A stretch of DNA of 64,000 bases from Paenibacillus plantarum (GCF_013141695.1 NZ_WHNY01000090.1:1-64000), one strand, 5' to 3'. Shown: positions 19,327-28,861, numbered from the stretch's first letter. The notes: generated by a model from the letters alone, not told the origin. A program made the numbers and translations.

Positions 19327-20226
19327 TTAAAATAATGAATTTTCACGATTAATTCTCTTCACGATAAAATTCGTCAACAGAACTAACATAAAACCGACCG
19401 TAGATTGGAAGAAACCTGCTGCTCCGGCCATTCCGATATCCCCCATGTCGACTAGCGATCGATAAACGAAGGTATCAATGACATCTGTCGTTGCATAGAG
19501 CGCGGAAGAGTTCAGGGTTACGTTATAAAATAATCCGAAATCACTGTAGAAAATTTTACCGATTTGCAGGATGACCATCATGATAATAATAGGTTTAATC
19601 ATGGGAATCGAGATCGAAATCGCCTGCCGCAGCTTGCCTGCCCCGTCTATTTTAGCTGCTTCATAATACTCCGCATCCACACCCATCAGTGCCGCATAAT
19701 AGATGACCGCACCGTACCCAAGCCCCTTCCATACCGCTCCGATAATGAGAATAAATGGCCAATATTTCGGTTCGTTATACCACATCACTGGTCCTATGCC
19801 GAGCATTTCCAATCCCTTATTAAACACGCCATAATCCATATCCAAGAGGGCACGGAAGGCAAACCCCGCTACCACCCAGGAGATAAAATAAGGAATGAAC
19901 AACACGGTCTGGTAGACCTTCACAAATCGTTTACTGACTTCCCGAAGCATCAACGCAAATGTGACTGAAATTAAGGTACCTAACGTAATGAACGTCAGGT
20001 TATAGAGAAGTGTGTTTCTCAGGACGCGTTGTAAGACATCGCCTTTAAATAGAAACTGAAAATTGTCCAAGCCTACCCACGGGCTATTCCAGATCCCCAG
20101 ATCATATTTGTAATCCTTGAAAGGAAGCAATAATCCGTAGAGTGGCACATAATCAAAAATGAACAGAAGCGCAATGCCCGGTAACGCCAATAAGGTCAAA
20201 CTGAAATTTTTTTTAAATGTTTTCAT
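19327..20226 (-). CDS. Sugar ABC transporter permease, LplB/MalF-like
   Basis: The 299-residue membrane protein opens the transporter operon. It has the EAA motif YYEAAKIDGAGKLRQ with a following IPMIKPII. AAGGGG lies seven bases before the ATG. It pairs with the 18406-19314 permease to form the transport channel. The operon promoter should lie in 20227-20420, where a direct repeat (20311-20337) may be the operator of the AraC-type regulator. Confidence 0.92.
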   Translation of the reverse strand: MKTFKKNFSLTLLALPGIALLFIFDYVPLYGLLLPFKDYKYDLGIWNSPWVGLDNFQFLFKGDVLQRVLRNTLLYNLTFITLGTLISVTFALMLREVSKRFVKVYQTVLFIPYFISWVVAGFAFRALLDMDYGVFNKGLEMLGIGPVMWYNEPKYWPFILIIGAVWKGLGYGAVIYYAALMGVDAEYYEAAKIDGAGKLRQAISISIPMIKPIIIMMVILQIGKIFYSDFGLFYNVTLNSSALYATTDVIDTFVYRSLVDMGDIGMAGAAGFFQSTVGFMLVLLTNFIVKRINRENSLF

Positions 20227-20310
20227 GTACCTGCCCCTTCTTGCTGGAATGCCTGTGATGATTGCGTTTGTGATACCCTTACTGTAGATAGTTCATGCCT
20301 AGATGTATAT

Positions 20311-20337
20311 TTTGAAAATTGTCTGTAACTTTGAAAA
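20311..20337 (-). promoter_or_regulatory. Direct repeat upstream of the sugar transporter operon
   Basis: TTTGAAAA occurs at 20311-20318 and 20330-20337 on the plus strand (TTTTCAAA on minus), 19 bases apart, about 85-110 bases upstream of the first permease start. Direct half-sites roughly two helical turns apart are typical of AraC-family operators. No footprint is known. Confidence 0.35.
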
Positions 20338-20430
20338 ATGACGTTCTTGCCGGGAAATGGGCTGCGATTCATGCCGATCTATTCGATAATTACGCAATTG
20401 CGAGGCGGATTGGATTTATAGAAAACAAAA

Positions 20431-20467
20431 AGCGCTCAAATGACTACACAGCAGTCATTTGAACGCT
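20431..20467 (-). terminator. Terminator of the germination operon
   Basis: A near-perfect stem of about 15 bp (AGCG, one mismatch, TCAAATGACT and complement) is followed on the minus strand by CTTTTTGTTTTC. It lies 58 bases after the stop of the C-subunit gene. Confidence 0.85.
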
Positions 20468-20524
20468 ATAGCGGATAATGTAAGCAGGAACTGTTTGGTG
20501 ATGACAGAGCTCTGAATAGCTCCT

Positions 20525-21742
20525 TTATTGTTCAGGGGGCGCTCCGATCGGACTGCCTTCATTCATCCCTGTATCTGTCAACCTTGCTCTCACCGTGACA
20601 GAAACTTTCGCCTGAGAGAACCGTTCATCCCAGCCCTCCGACCACCTCTTCCATAGTCGAGGAGATCTCCGCTCGAGCTGCTGCCCCACCAGCAAGACAT
20701 CAGCTTTCATTTTCTGCACTTTTTGAACGGCTTCCATCGTGTCTTTTTTAATTGTCTGCTCAATTCGAGTGATGAAAAGACGATGCTCATCTTTGGTTAG
20801 GATACTGGAGCAGCTCATTTCCCCAACCTTACCGTCGACTTCAAGATGAATCTCAATAAATGGCCTTTCTTCGACAGAAGATACATGAAGCGTTGTCTGC
20901 TCCTTGTAAATCCAATAGGAATCGCCACCACTTGGCCCGTGCAACTCTCCATTTTTACTCTCGCAAGGTATTGTAGCTAGCCCCTCTTTAAATTCATCAC
21001 GAATCATCAGAATACTATCCGCGATTTCGGCAGGAATAAAGCCTTGATCGATTTTACCGGACGGAAAACGCAATAAGTTCATGCCATCGATCATAAAGAG
21101 CGAATGTTCTTGGCGAAGCAGTCGAAGATGTGGCAGTAACGTCACTGAACGAGGCGATTGCGCGAGGATACCCAGATCAAGCAGAGACACTTTTGAGGCC
21201 ATGCCTGTAAGTGCATTGGACATCCCTTCTACCGTCTTCATTTGTTGGCCGATTGTATTCTCAATTAATGGATCAACAAGCAGAAATCGGCCCGCCTCTC
21301 CCTCCGTCGTCATAACCGCGACAGCACCTCTCGGACCTTGAGAACGCGAGAAGAAGTCCAGAATATCACCCATATTTCGATTCTCAGCCATCTTCTCACT
21401 GATGAGGAGCGCCCGCATATGGCTCCACTGCAGCTTCCTCCCCAGCTTCCCCGAAATATGCGCCGCGGCTTTCGAAATGGTCGAATCTTCGCTCGAGATG
21501 GTAAGGTAAGAGATGCCCTTTGTCGCCTTATTATTTCTCGATTCTGATGATCCAGGACGATAAATTTGCGTCGTGACGCGGTATCCCCCTTTATCTGTCT
21601 GATCAATTGCCACAGCCTGAACAAATCCCCATTGTGTCAGCTCGTTCTTATCCCAGCATCCTCCCAGTAGTATTACGACAAATCCATAAATAAATAAAAG
21701 TATCTCTAAACGCACACATCGCTTCGTCATCCCTATTCTCAC
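20525..21742 (-). CDS. Ger(x)C-family spore germination lipoprotein
   Basis: The 405-residue protein starts with a hydrophobic segment ending in the lipobox LLGGC followed by WDKNELTQWGF, the classic opening of GerAC/GerBC/GerKC proteins. The C subunit is a lipoprotein of the germinant receptor in the inner spore membrane. Translation probably starts at the GTG at 21742, which overlaps the stop of the A-subunit gene as GTGA; a second in-frame ATG is at 21730. It is the last gene of the operon and is followed by a terminator. The germinant cannot be predicted. Confidence 0.93.
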   Translation of the reverse strand: MRIGMTKRCVRLEILLFIYGFVVILLGGCWDKNELTQWGFVQAVAIDQTDKGGYRVTTQIYRPGSSESRNNKATKGISYLTISSEDSTISKAAAHISGKLGRKLQWSHMRALLISEKMAENRNMGDILDFFSRSQGPRGAVAVMTTEGEAGRFLLVDPLIENTIGQQMKTVEGMSNALTGMASKVSLLDLGILAQSPRSVTLLPHLRLLRQEHSLFMIDGMNLLRFPSGKIDQGFIPAEIADSILMIRDEFKEGLATIPCESKNGELHGPSGGDSYWIYKEQTTLHVSSVEERPFIEIHLEVDGKVGEMSCSSILTKDEHRLFITRIEQTIKKDTMEAVQKVQKMKADVLLVGQQLERRSPRLWKRWSEGWDERFSQAKVSVTVRARLTDTGMNEGSPIGAPPEQ

Positions 21743-23250
21743 TTCTTTCTTCGAGGTGGTGCTGAGTCAAGCGAACGACGATTCCGGGGGGATTCCAAAA
21801 ATTTTCGAAGCGGAGCACGCACCACAATATCCCTCAAATCCCTCGCTTTGAAAGGCGCGATCGAAGATAAATAAGGCTGTCCCAGTGTGTGAAGACAAGT
21901 CAAATGCAGTAGCGTGAGCAGGAACATGATCATCAGACCAAAACCACCGAGGAGCGATGCGGCTACCATATATGGAAAACGGAGAATACGAATAGCTATC
22001 GCAATGTCGTAATGCGGAATTGCAAACGAAGCAATACCCGTCAAAGCGACGACGATGACCATGATGGGTGAGGTAATTTTGGCAGTAATCGCAGCTTGCC
22101 CAATTACCAGAGCGCCCACAATACTGACAGCGGAGCCGACCGGCCTTGGAAGCCGAATTCCCGCTTCTCGCAGCAATTCGAACGACACCTCCATAATCAA
22201 GGCTTCGACGAAAGCTGGAAACGGTATTCCTTCCCGCGTATCCAAAATCGCGAGTAACAAAACGGAAGGTATTAATTCGGGATGGAACGTAGACAAAGCG
22301 ATATAAATGCTCGGAAGCGTAAGTGCTATGAAGAAGGCTATGAGTCGCAACAATCGTATCATCGAGGCAAAGATCGTACGAACATAGTAATCTTCGCTTG
22401 TACTTATAAAATCGACCAAAAAAGCCGGAGCGATCATCACCATCGGCGAATTGTCTACCAGTACGGCAATTTTCCCATCCATTAACGCAGCTGCGATTAC
22501 ATCCGTCCGTTCCGTATTGCGATATTGCGGAAAAGGCGTATAGGCGGAGTCCTCTATCCAGTCCTGAATAAAGGACGTCTCCGAAACATCATATTGCTCA
22601 ATCCCGTCTATTCGACTGCGAAATTCTTCTAAAATTTCAGGAAGAATAACTCCCTCTAAATAGCAAAAAGCGATGGTTGTCTTAGTCTTATCTCCAGCTG
22701 TTACAAATTCAATCTTTAGCTGTGACGACTGAATTCGCTGGCGAATCATCCCCAGGTTGATCCCTATCGACTCGACTGTTCCTTCCCGGGGTCCTTGAAC
22801 CACCGGCTCACTTACCGGTTCATTCACCTGGCGTTTATCAAACGTGGCTGCTTTATAAGCAACCGCACAATTCCAACCGTCAAAAAGCATAACGACATAC
22901 CCCTGCAGGACTAGATCCACAGCTGTTTTCACTTCGGAAACGATGGATAATCCTAAGGATGTCGCCCCCAACTGACCGAAAAAGAACGCAATGTCTTCAG
23001 GATCTATGGTAGAGGGGTCTGCTGATTGTACAGTCGCGAGGTCACTGAGCATTTTGATTAAATAACTGTCACTATCATCTGTTATCAGCGAACCGCAGTA
23101 CCCCACCAACACCGAGTAAGTAAGCTTACTGCCGTATTTGCGCAATTCGAACACGACGTCTTGGCAATTTAAGAACGCCCGTTCTAAACTGTCTCTGTTG
23201 AACTGAAGGTCCGTTTGGAGCATTGACTCATGATCGCATGAGATAGTCAT
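21739..23250 (-). CDS. GerA-family germinant receptor A subunit
   Basis: The 503-residue protein shows the GerA-family layout: an N-terminal soluble domain of about 250 residues with the RTDVIAAALMDGKIAVLVDNSP motif region, and a C-terminal membrane domain with EGIPFPAFVEALIMEVSFE and a PRPVGSAVSIVGALVIGQAA region. These A subunits form the oligomeric channel of germinant receptors. AAGGAG precedes the ATG, which overlaps the B-subunit stop as ATGA. It is fully intact, so the receptor is probably functional. Confidence 0.95.
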   Translation of the reverse strand: MTISCDHESMLQTDLQFNRDSLERAFLNCQDVVFELRKYGSKLTYSVLVGYCGSLITDDSDSYLIKMLSDLATVQSADPSTIDPEDIAFFFGQLGATSLGLSIVSEVKTAVDLVLQGYVVMLFDGWNCAVAYKAATFDKRQVNEPVSEPVVQGPREGTVESIGINLGMIRQRIQSSQLKIEFVTAGDKTKTTIAFCYLEGVILPEILEEFRSRIDGIEQYDVSETSFIQDWIEDSAYTPFPQYRNTERTDVIAAALMDGKIAVLVDNSPMVMIAPAFLVDFISTSEDYYVRTIFASMIRLLRLIAFFIALTLPSIYIALSTFHPELIPSVLLLAILDTREGIPFPAFVEALIMEVSFELLREAGIRLPRPVGSAVSIVGALVIGQAAITAKITSPIMVIVVALTGIASFAIPHYDIAIAIRILRFPYMVAASLLGGFGLMIMFLLTLLHLTCLHTLGQPYLSSIAPFKARDLRDIVVRAPLRKFLESPRNRRSLDSAPPRRKK

Positions 23251-24368
23251 GTCTCGTTCTCCTTCTGACGATTAAAGAATTTGCCTTTAACCCAAGTCAG
23301 CACGGTCAGGAAAAAAATTAATGTGCACCCTACGGCAATAACCGTGAATGGCCAGACTGTATAGACTTGGTATTGAAAATCCGCCGGCCCCGAAAACAAC
23401 GTCAGCGACAGCATCGTACATAACAACGACGCGGGGTATACATAGGCAGTAGTGTTACTCACATTGGTTAAGCGGACCATTAATTTATTTAGAGCAAATA
23501 AATATAGCGTCGCTTTCATGTAGGAACCCACAATAATTGCGATACCTACAATCGCCTCGATCCGCACATTGCTTCCACTCACTTGAATGTTACTCGCCAG
23601 TTGGTAGAGGGAATAGCTGAGGTGTCCTGAAGCTGGGCCAAAAGCTACGATCGTGCATATGGTGGCGACAATCATCGTTACGCCTGTAATCGAGAAGGCG
23701 ATGAACAATCTGCGATAGAGTATGTTCGTCTGATCTTTTGCAGCGTAAGACAGAAATAATGGAAACAGACATACTTCACCAAAAGGGAAACCAGCAGCCA
23801 CATAAAAGCCATGAAGGAGATCTCCAATCCCCTTATCTGGTAAGGGTAGAAGCCTTCCCCAGTCATAAATCGGAAATGCAATAATTAGGACAGCTAGTGT
23901 AAATATAAACATAACAGGAACAAGCAGCACGAACACTCGCGCTGCGATGACAATTCCTGCTCTCGCCGTTAAAGCAGACACGATCAAGCTTATTGAACAG
24001 AAGATATAAGAAGGTGTTTTCGGCATCATACTGCTCGCGAAAAAATCCCCAATACCGGTTACTATCGCAGAAGTTGCAAAAAGGAGCATCAGGACAACCG
24101 GCAGCATAACGACGATGGTGGGGATTCTTCCAATAAGGTTACCGCAATAATCAATTAATCCTATACCACCATGACAGTGATGTAGATACAGCGTACAAGC
24201 CAGCACGAGGGTACCAAAACCAAATGCACCGATGAGTGAGATCCACGCGGAATTTCCTGAAAATCCTACAAGTGGCGTGGGAATATAAATAATGGCAGAA
24301 CCCATTGTTACTGCGATTAACAGGCTCGCCATCTGTCCTGACGTCAGGATGGATAGGCGGTTGTTCAT
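23247..24368 (-). CDS. GerB-family germinant receptor B subunit (permease-like)
   Basis: The 373-residue integral membrane protein belongs to the APC-type GerAB/spore-germination permease family, with about ten helices; the B subunit binds the germinant in the known receptors. The start is placed at the ATG at 24368, which has GGAG eight bases upstream and gives the normal family N-terminus; a longer frame upstream has no RBS. It is preceded by a small two-helix protein gene and followed by overlapping A and C genes. Confidence 0.93.
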   Translation of the reverse strand: MNNRLSILTSGQMASLLIAVTMGSAIIYIPTPLVGFSGNSAWISLIGAFGFGTLVLACTLYLHHCHGGIGLIDYCGNLIGRIPTIVVMLPVVLMLLFATSAIVTGIGDFFASSMMPKTPSYIFCSISLIVSALTARAGIVIAARVFVLLVPVMFIFTLAVLIIAFPIYDWGRLLPLPDKGIGDLLHGFYVAAGFPFGEVCLFPLFLSYAAKDQTNILYRRLFIAFSITGVTMIVATICTIVAFGPASGHLSYSLYQLASNIQVSGSNVRIEAIVGIAIIVGSYMKATLYLFALNKLMVRLTNVSNTTAYVYPASLLCTMLSLTLFSGPADFQYQVYTVWPFTVIAVGCTLIFFLTVLTWVKGKFFNRQKENET

Positions 24369-24384
24369 ATTATTTCTCCGTTCT

Positions 24385-24630
24385 TTAAGAGCCGCTGATG
24401 GATGCAAAAAATGCAACTATGGCATCCGAAGGGGATCCGTACAGCCACTCTAAACATTCGCCGGGGCTCGGCCATGCCGGATGGTACAAGAACAAGATGA
24501 TTAAATAAAGCGAAGGAGAAGCAAGTACAGAGCCCCATAAGAACGACTTTCGTTCCATCCATTGCCAATCGCGTCTGTATAAGACAATGTAGAGGCCCAA
24601 TAGCAATATAAGAAAAATGTATTCCTCCAC
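24385..24630 (-). CDS. Small two-helix membrane protein, candidate D-type germination subunit
   Basis: The 81-residue product has two hydrophobic segments (YIFLILLLGLYIVLY and SVLASPSLYLIILFLY) joined by a charged loop, and a polar tail. I chose the GTG at 24630 because AGAGGGG lies seven bases upstream and because the sigma-G-like promoter at 24664-24694 would start transcription downstream of the alternative ATG at 24687. Small two-helix proteins are encoded with several germinant receptors and are called D subunits. The gene sits 16 bp ahead of the B-subunit gene, which supports that role. Assignment rests on context and topology. Confidence 0.6.
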   Translation of the reverse strand: MEEYIFLILLLGLYIVLYRRDWQWMERKSFLWGSVLASPSLYLIILFLYHPAWPSPGECLEWLYGSPSDAIVAFFASISGS

Positions 24631-24663
24631 TGCCCAGCCCCTCTCCGCTTTTACATATATTGT

Positions 24664-24694
24664 TAGGATGTCATGTCGGACAAGCATTCATTCA
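24664..24694 (-). promoter_or_regulatory. Sigma-G-like promoter of the germination operon
   Basis: On the minus strand TGAATG is followed after 18 bases by CATCCTA, one mismatch each from the forespore sigma-G consensus TGAATA and CATACTA. The predicted start of transcription is near 24657, 27 bases before the GTG of the first gene. Germinant receptors are known to be sigma-G dependent. Confidence 0.6.
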
Positions 24695-24798
24695 TTTCGA
24701 AATACATTATTATATAAAAATCGGGGGCTTTGCCTCCAAGTATCCGTAAGATCGGGGGACGCCACGAACGCTGCTACCGCTTTAATTCTATTTTCACG

Positions 24799-24807
24799 TG
24801 ATATAAT
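24799..24807 (+). promoter_or_regulatory. Extended -10 promoter of the acyl-CoA dehydrogenase gene
   Basis: TGATATAAT is a perfect extended -10 element. The -35 region is weak. Transcription would start near 24814, giving a short leader that contains the RBS. Confidence 0.5.
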
Positions 24808-24832
24808 CAATAAAGATAGGAGTGTGAATGGT

Positions 24833-25993
24833 ATGAACAAAATGATTGATCAATATATTCGGAATGAGGAAGAGCGCGCTTGGGCTAGAAAAGCAGAAGA
24901 GCTGGCCTCCCGTTTTGCGGAAAGAGCCGCGTTGCATGACCAAGAGGTATCTTTTCCGTTTGAAAATTTCGCGGATTTGCGAGAGGCTGGGTACTTAAAG
25001 CTAACTGTCCCGCAAGAATTCGGTGGGGATGGCATCTCGCTTTATGAGCTCGTTATGCTGCAAGAACGGCTGGCTTATGGGGATGGTTCGACCGCCTTAG
25101 CCGTAGGCTGGCACATAGGTCAGGTCTTACATCTTGCAACAACTCGAAAATGGCCAGAGGCTATTTTTGCGGATTTGTGTCGTTCCGTCGTGAGCGATGG
25201 GACGATGATTAATACGTTTGCAAGCGAAGCTGCATCTGGCAGTCCCAGTCGAGGTGGAAAACCGGAGACAACAGCGGTTCCTACACCGGGCGGATGGTTG
25301 ATTACAGGGAGGAAAACGTTTAGCACCCTTTCACCGATCCTCGATCGGTTTGTGGTTTCGGCTTTTATTCCGGATGAAGACGGTACGGGGGAATTCCTCG
25401 TTCATCGAACCGATCAGGTTACGATCGTGGAAACGTGGGATACACTTGGGATGCGAGCGACAGGCAGTCATGATGTCGTGTTGGATGGGGTCTTTGTGGA
25501 TAAGTCTATGCGGCTTACTGGAAAAGGGGTGGATGACGGGGGTGGATGGCTTTTGCATATTCCGGCTTGTTACTTGGGTATTGCCATGGCGGCACGTGAT
25601 TATGCTTTGGCGTTTGCTCGCAGCTATCGGCCGAATCATATGAGCGAGCCGATTTCTTTCCTTCCCTCTGTTCAGCAGGCGATTGGCGAGATGGAAATTG
25701 AATTGCGAACCGCACGTGCACTCCTTTATGCAACGGCGGATCGCTGGGATCAAGAGAAGGTCAACCGACCAGCATTAAAACCAGAACTAGGCTTGGCCAA
25801 GTATGTCGCTACCAACAATGCCATCAAAGTCGTAGACCTCGCAATGCGAATTGTCGGTGCCTCCAGCTTGTCCCGCAAGCAGCCTTTGGAGAGATACTAT
25901 CGGGATGTTCGCGCAGGCCTGCATAATCCACCAATGGATAGTACAGTGCTTTCTAACTTAGCCAGTGCTGCCCTAGTCGAGAAGTCCATGTGA
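24833..25993 (+). CDS. Acyl-CoA dehydrogenase family flavoprotein
   Basis: The 386-residue protein has the three-domain acyl-CoA dehydrogenase pattern: an N-terminal helical domain ending with VPQEFGGDG, a beta domain containing GWLITGRKTFSTLSP and WDTLGMRATGSHDV, and a C-terminal helical domain with an ERYYRDVRAGLHNPPMD ending. The last part resembles the SfnB/DszC-like or YdbM-like subgroup more than short-chain fatty acid enzymes, so the substrate may not be a simple acyl-CoA. The ATG at 24833 is chosen since AGGAG is ten bases upstream; a GTG at 24824 is too close. It is a single-gene unit, divergent from the germination operon. Confidence 0.88.
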   Translation: MNKMIDQYIRNEEERAWARKAEELASRFAERAALHDQEVSFPFENFADLREAGYLKLTVPQEFGGDGISLYELVMLQERLAYGDGSTALAVGWHIGQVLHLATTRKWPEAIFADLCRSVVSDGTMINTFASEAASGSPSRGGKPETTAVPTPGGWLITGRKTFSTLSPILDRFVVSAFIPDEDGTGEFLVHRTDQVTIVETWDTLGMRATGSHDVVLDGVFVDKSMRLTGKGVDDGGGWLLHIPACYLGIAMAARDYALAFARSYRPNHMSEPISFLPSVQQAIGEMEIELRTARALLYATADRWDQEKVNRPALKPELGLAKYVATNNAIKVVDLAMRIVGASSLSRKQPLERYYRDVRAGLHNPPMDSTVLSNLASAALVEKSM

Positions 25994-26014
25994 TACGAGG
26001 GAACTGAAAAAATA

Positions 26015-26725
26015 CTAGAACAAATCATCGAGTTTCTTAGCCGAAGACTCCCTGTCCGCTTTCAAAAAATATTCATATCGGCCGAATTTCGCTAACGCCT
26101 CATGGTCTGGCAGCCATACCCACTCATCGATTTCCGTCTGGCATCGGTGAGCCCGGAACGCTGCCAGTTTAGCTTTCAAATGAGCTTCTACATCAATTTT
26201 CATGACATCCTTATGGGAATACCCAAACCGTTCCGGGCGCTCCATCGCATTACCGAACGTTATGAAATATAACGAGTCCAGATGTCCTGTTCGTTGACAT
26301 GCAGCCGTCGCAGCCTTCCCAATAGCGCAATGATCGGGGTGTCCGCCTAACGTTTCGTGAAACGTGAGCACGACATCGGGATTCACATCACGGATTAGAG
26401 CCTCAACTCTTGAAGTCAGGCTTTCCTCATCGATAAACTCAACTGTCTTGTCGCGGATATCGAAAAATAGGAGCTGCTGGATGCCCAAGCATTTGCAGGC
26501 ATCTCGCAATTCAATCTCACGAGCAGCCGCCATCGTTTCCCGATTAAGATAAGGTGGATTGCCCATTCGGCGTCCCATATCACCCCGCGTGGCACTCACC
26601 AACGTAATGTCGACACCTTCACTGGCATATTTCGCAAGGGTACCTCCACAAATAAATGACTCGTCGTCAGGATGTGCAAATACGGCGAGCAGCTTTTTCA
26701 CCGTGCCTTTACTGGTCGTATTCAT
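26015..26725 (-). CDS. bshB2: Bacillithiol biosynthesis deacetylase BshB2
   Basis: The 236-residue protein is a PIG-L/LmbE-type zinc deacetylase: AHPDDE (about 17-22) gives the metal-binding Asp and His and GHPDH the third ligand. These enzymes remove acetate from GlcNAc-malate during bacillithiol synthesis. The neighbour yojF, overlapping by ATGA, is the same pair found in Bacillus subtilis (yojF-yojG), which supports the BshB2 assignment over other deacetylases. AAAGGAG is 11 bases upstream. Confidence 0.88.
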   Translation of the reverse strand: MNTTSKGTVKKLLAVFAHPDDESFICGGTLAKYASEGVDITLVSATRGDMGRRMGNPPYLNRETMAAAREIELRDACKCLGIQQLLFFDIRDKTVEFIDEESLTSRVEALIRDVNPDVVLTFHETLGGHPDHCAIGKAATAACQRTGHLDSLYFITFGNAMERPERFGYSHKDVMKIDVEAHLKAKLAAFRAHRCQTEIDEWVWLPDHEALAKFGRYEYFLKADRESSAKKLDDLF

Positions 26726-27033
26726 TCTGGAAACGGCTCCTTTCCAATATGCAGCGCAACGTTCATCCGACCTCGATCATCATATCCGGCCAGTAAAAGA
26801 CAGCCGTTCTCATCAATTTCATAATGTGTGAGCGCCTCCATGCGCAGCCAGCCATGCCCATCGAATCGGAGTGCTGTACGAAATGGTCCTTCCCCTGCTA
26901 TAAAAGCATGGGTAACCTTGATCTTAAAATTACGAACGAAAACAAACGAAGTCGCTTCGCTATGGATATAGGCGTCGATCCCGATGAAGGACTGAAGCTT
27001 GGTTTCAACTTTTGACCTGACTATTGGATTCAT
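26722..27033 (-). CDS. yojF: YojF family protein (DUF1806)
   Basis: This small protein of 103 residues matches the YojF family, which is regularly encoded next to bshB2. Its biochemical role is unknown. The start at 27033 gives MNPIVRSKVE and has an AAGAGAG upstream; an in-frame ATG 33 bases earlier is possible. The stop overlaps the bshB2 start by four bases, suggesting coupled translation. Confidence 0.8.
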   Translation of the reverse strand: MNPIVRSKVETKLQSFIGIDAYIHSEATSFVFVRNFKIKVTHAFIAGEGPFRTALRFDGHGWLRMEALTHYEIDENGCLLLAGYDDRGRMNVALHIGKEPFPE

Positions 27034-27103
27034 CTTGTTGGTCTCTCTTTTCTGAAAGAAATGCATGACTACATAATCGTATCACAGCTTAATATCCAAA
27101 AAA

Positions 27104-27125
27104 AGCTGGGTTCATGAACCCAGCT
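27104..27125 (-). terminator. Terminator of the SLH-GH18 gene
   Basis: A perfect 11-bp palindrome (AGCTGGGTTCA and complement) is followed on the minus strand by a run of seven T. It lies 13 bases after the stop at 27138. Confidence 0.9.
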
Positions 27126-27137
27126 CCTTTATACTAA

Positions 27138-28751
27138 CTATTGCTTCACCGCTTGCTCTCCAATTCGCTCCCAATCCAATGCCGTATAGTTACCCATATA
27201 CCATAAGGAAACAGCATTCAGATCATAGAATTTGGCGAGCCAAATCTTCTTGGCTATGCTTTGAGAATCTTCGTAGTACAATACATGGCTGCCCCGATCG
27301 TCCGCGAACGTAGCTTTCTTCAAGAAATACGGCATGTCCCACGTGGTATTCACTCCGGGCATCGCTAGCCTTTTCTCAACATCCGCAATGGCCGGTTTAA
27401 GGGCAGGTCCGGTTATGCCAGCTTGCGTGATCCACTGATTGGCCTGTTTGGAAATACCAAGGACAAGCTTCTCCTTCGGTATCGCTTGCAGCGCAGTTAG
27501 CACCGTATCGTTCACTAATGGCAGTGGTGCTGACGGCAATACACTTTCATTATGTGTGAAGTCATAAGCCATCAGAATCACCGTATCGGCAAGTTTCCCG
27601 ATTTCTTTTAAATCATAACCCTTGTAATAATAAATCGGCGGAACGGCTACCGACAATGTAAGCGAACCTAACTGACTTTTCAACTCCTGCAGAAATTGGG
27701 TATAGTCATGTGCACTTCCCGCTTCTTTCAATCCTTCAAAATCAATACTTACCCCCGTGAACGAGTAGGCTGGATCTTTTAACGTACTGAGCAATGATGC
27801 GATAAAGGACTTTTTGGCAGACTCATCTTGAAGGAAGTCTTTTAAATTAGCACCATCATAGAAAACCATCAGTTCCTTTGTAATGTGGGCAGCATCCGCA
27901 GTGGCAATGACTTCTTCATAACCAATTGGAACCCGATATTCCGAAGTCTTAATGTTCAATGAAGCCGTTCCAGCACCGGTATATGCCAAGTTCGACCAAC
28001 CAAGAATCACATGAGAAAGCTTACTCATTTGCTTAATCGCAGGGTAGGATGTGAGGGCATAATACCCTGTGAAATCGATTTTTTGCTCGGCGATCCGCTT
28101 ATCAATCAAACGATAGATTACGGCTGCTGCCTGCTTACGAATCAAAGACTCTTTCGGGTTAAATCCTGTCTGATCTCCCTCCATAATCCCGCGATGCGCT
28201 GCGTAATACACATAAGGTTTCATTGCCTCATTCATAATTGAACTATCCTTAAAACGTCTAACTACCTGCTCTTTCTTCCAATCTGTGGTCAGCCATTGTT
28301 GACGAACCGTTTCACTCTCAGACTCCAGCAACGATTTCCCTACGAGCATCGCAACTTCTTCTCTCGTAATCGTCTGCGCGGGATGAAGCAAGCCCTCCTG
28401 ATCTAGTAAACTATCAAGCCATTTCCGTTCATAGACAGCAGCAATATAAGATGCCGACCAGCGATCCTTCGCTACATCTACGGGAGTACTCCCCGGTGCC
28501 GTTTTATTCTCTATTTTACCTGCCATAACGAGCAACTTAATGAAAGCCTCTCTAGACAAGTCATCATTAGGACGATAAGTTTGGTCTTCGTAGCCGTTAA
28601 TAATGCCTAATGCGGATAAGGTGTAAATCGAATCCTTGGCATAGTCTTGTTCCTCATCTTTGAAGGGCTGGAGTTGTACATCGTAGGCAAAAGCGGTATT
28701 TGCAAACAGTAGAACAAACAGCGTGCCGAATAAGATTGTCTTTTTCATCAT
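27138..28751 (-). CDS. SLH-domain GH18-type cell-wall hydrolase
   Basis: The 537-residue secreted protein has a signal peptide ending AFA, three SLH domains (about 30-215) and a C-terminal GH18 barrel. The barrel shows GVSIDFEGL, matching the DxxDxDxE active site with the catalytic Glu, and MAYDFTH further on. Related SLH-GH18 or LysM-GH18 proteins of Bacillales cleave N-acetylglucosamine polymers in cell wall or spore cortex. The SLH domains would hold it to the wall polysaccharide. Two ATG codons stand together; the second (28748) has the better distance to GAGG. Confidence 0.9.
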   Translation of the reverse strand: MMKKTILFGTLFVLLFANTAFAYDVQLQPFKDEEQDYAKDSIYTLSALGIINGYEDQTYRPNDDLSREAFIKLLVMAGKIENKTAPGSTPVDVAKDRWSASYIAAVYERKWLDSLLDQEGLLHPAQTITREEVAMLVGKSLLESESETVRQQWLTTDWKKEQVVRRFKDSSIMNEAMKPYVYYAAHRGIMEGDQTGFNPKESLIRKQAAAVIYRLIDKRIAEQKIDFTGYYALTSYPAIKQMSKLSHVILGWSNLAYTGAGTASLNIKTSEYRVPIGYEEVIATADAAHITKELMVFYDGANLKDFLQDESAKKSFIASLLSTLKDPAYSFTGVSIDFEGLKEAGSAHDYTQFLQELKSQLGSLTLSVAVPPIYYYKGYDLKEIGKLADTVILMAYDFTHNESVLPSAPLPLVNDTVLTALQAIPKEKLVLGISKQANQWITQAGITGPALKPAIADVEKRLAMPGVNTTWDMPYFLKKATFADDRGSHVLYYEDSQSIAKKIWLAKFYDLNAVSLWYMGNYTALDWERIGEQAVKQ

Positions 28752-28861
28752 AAACCTCGTCTTCCCTCTCCCTCTATATCTGCGATTACTAGAATGAGTA
28801 TTCCTAGCAACATAGTAATAGACGCATGGGGTGGGTGTTTAGTTACGTTAACATGAAAAAA

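Noticed and set aside
24617..24832. N-terminal extension of the acyl-CoA dehydrogenase
   Set aside because: It overlaps the divergent promoter and small germination gene and lacks an RBS; the family N-terminus starts at 24833.
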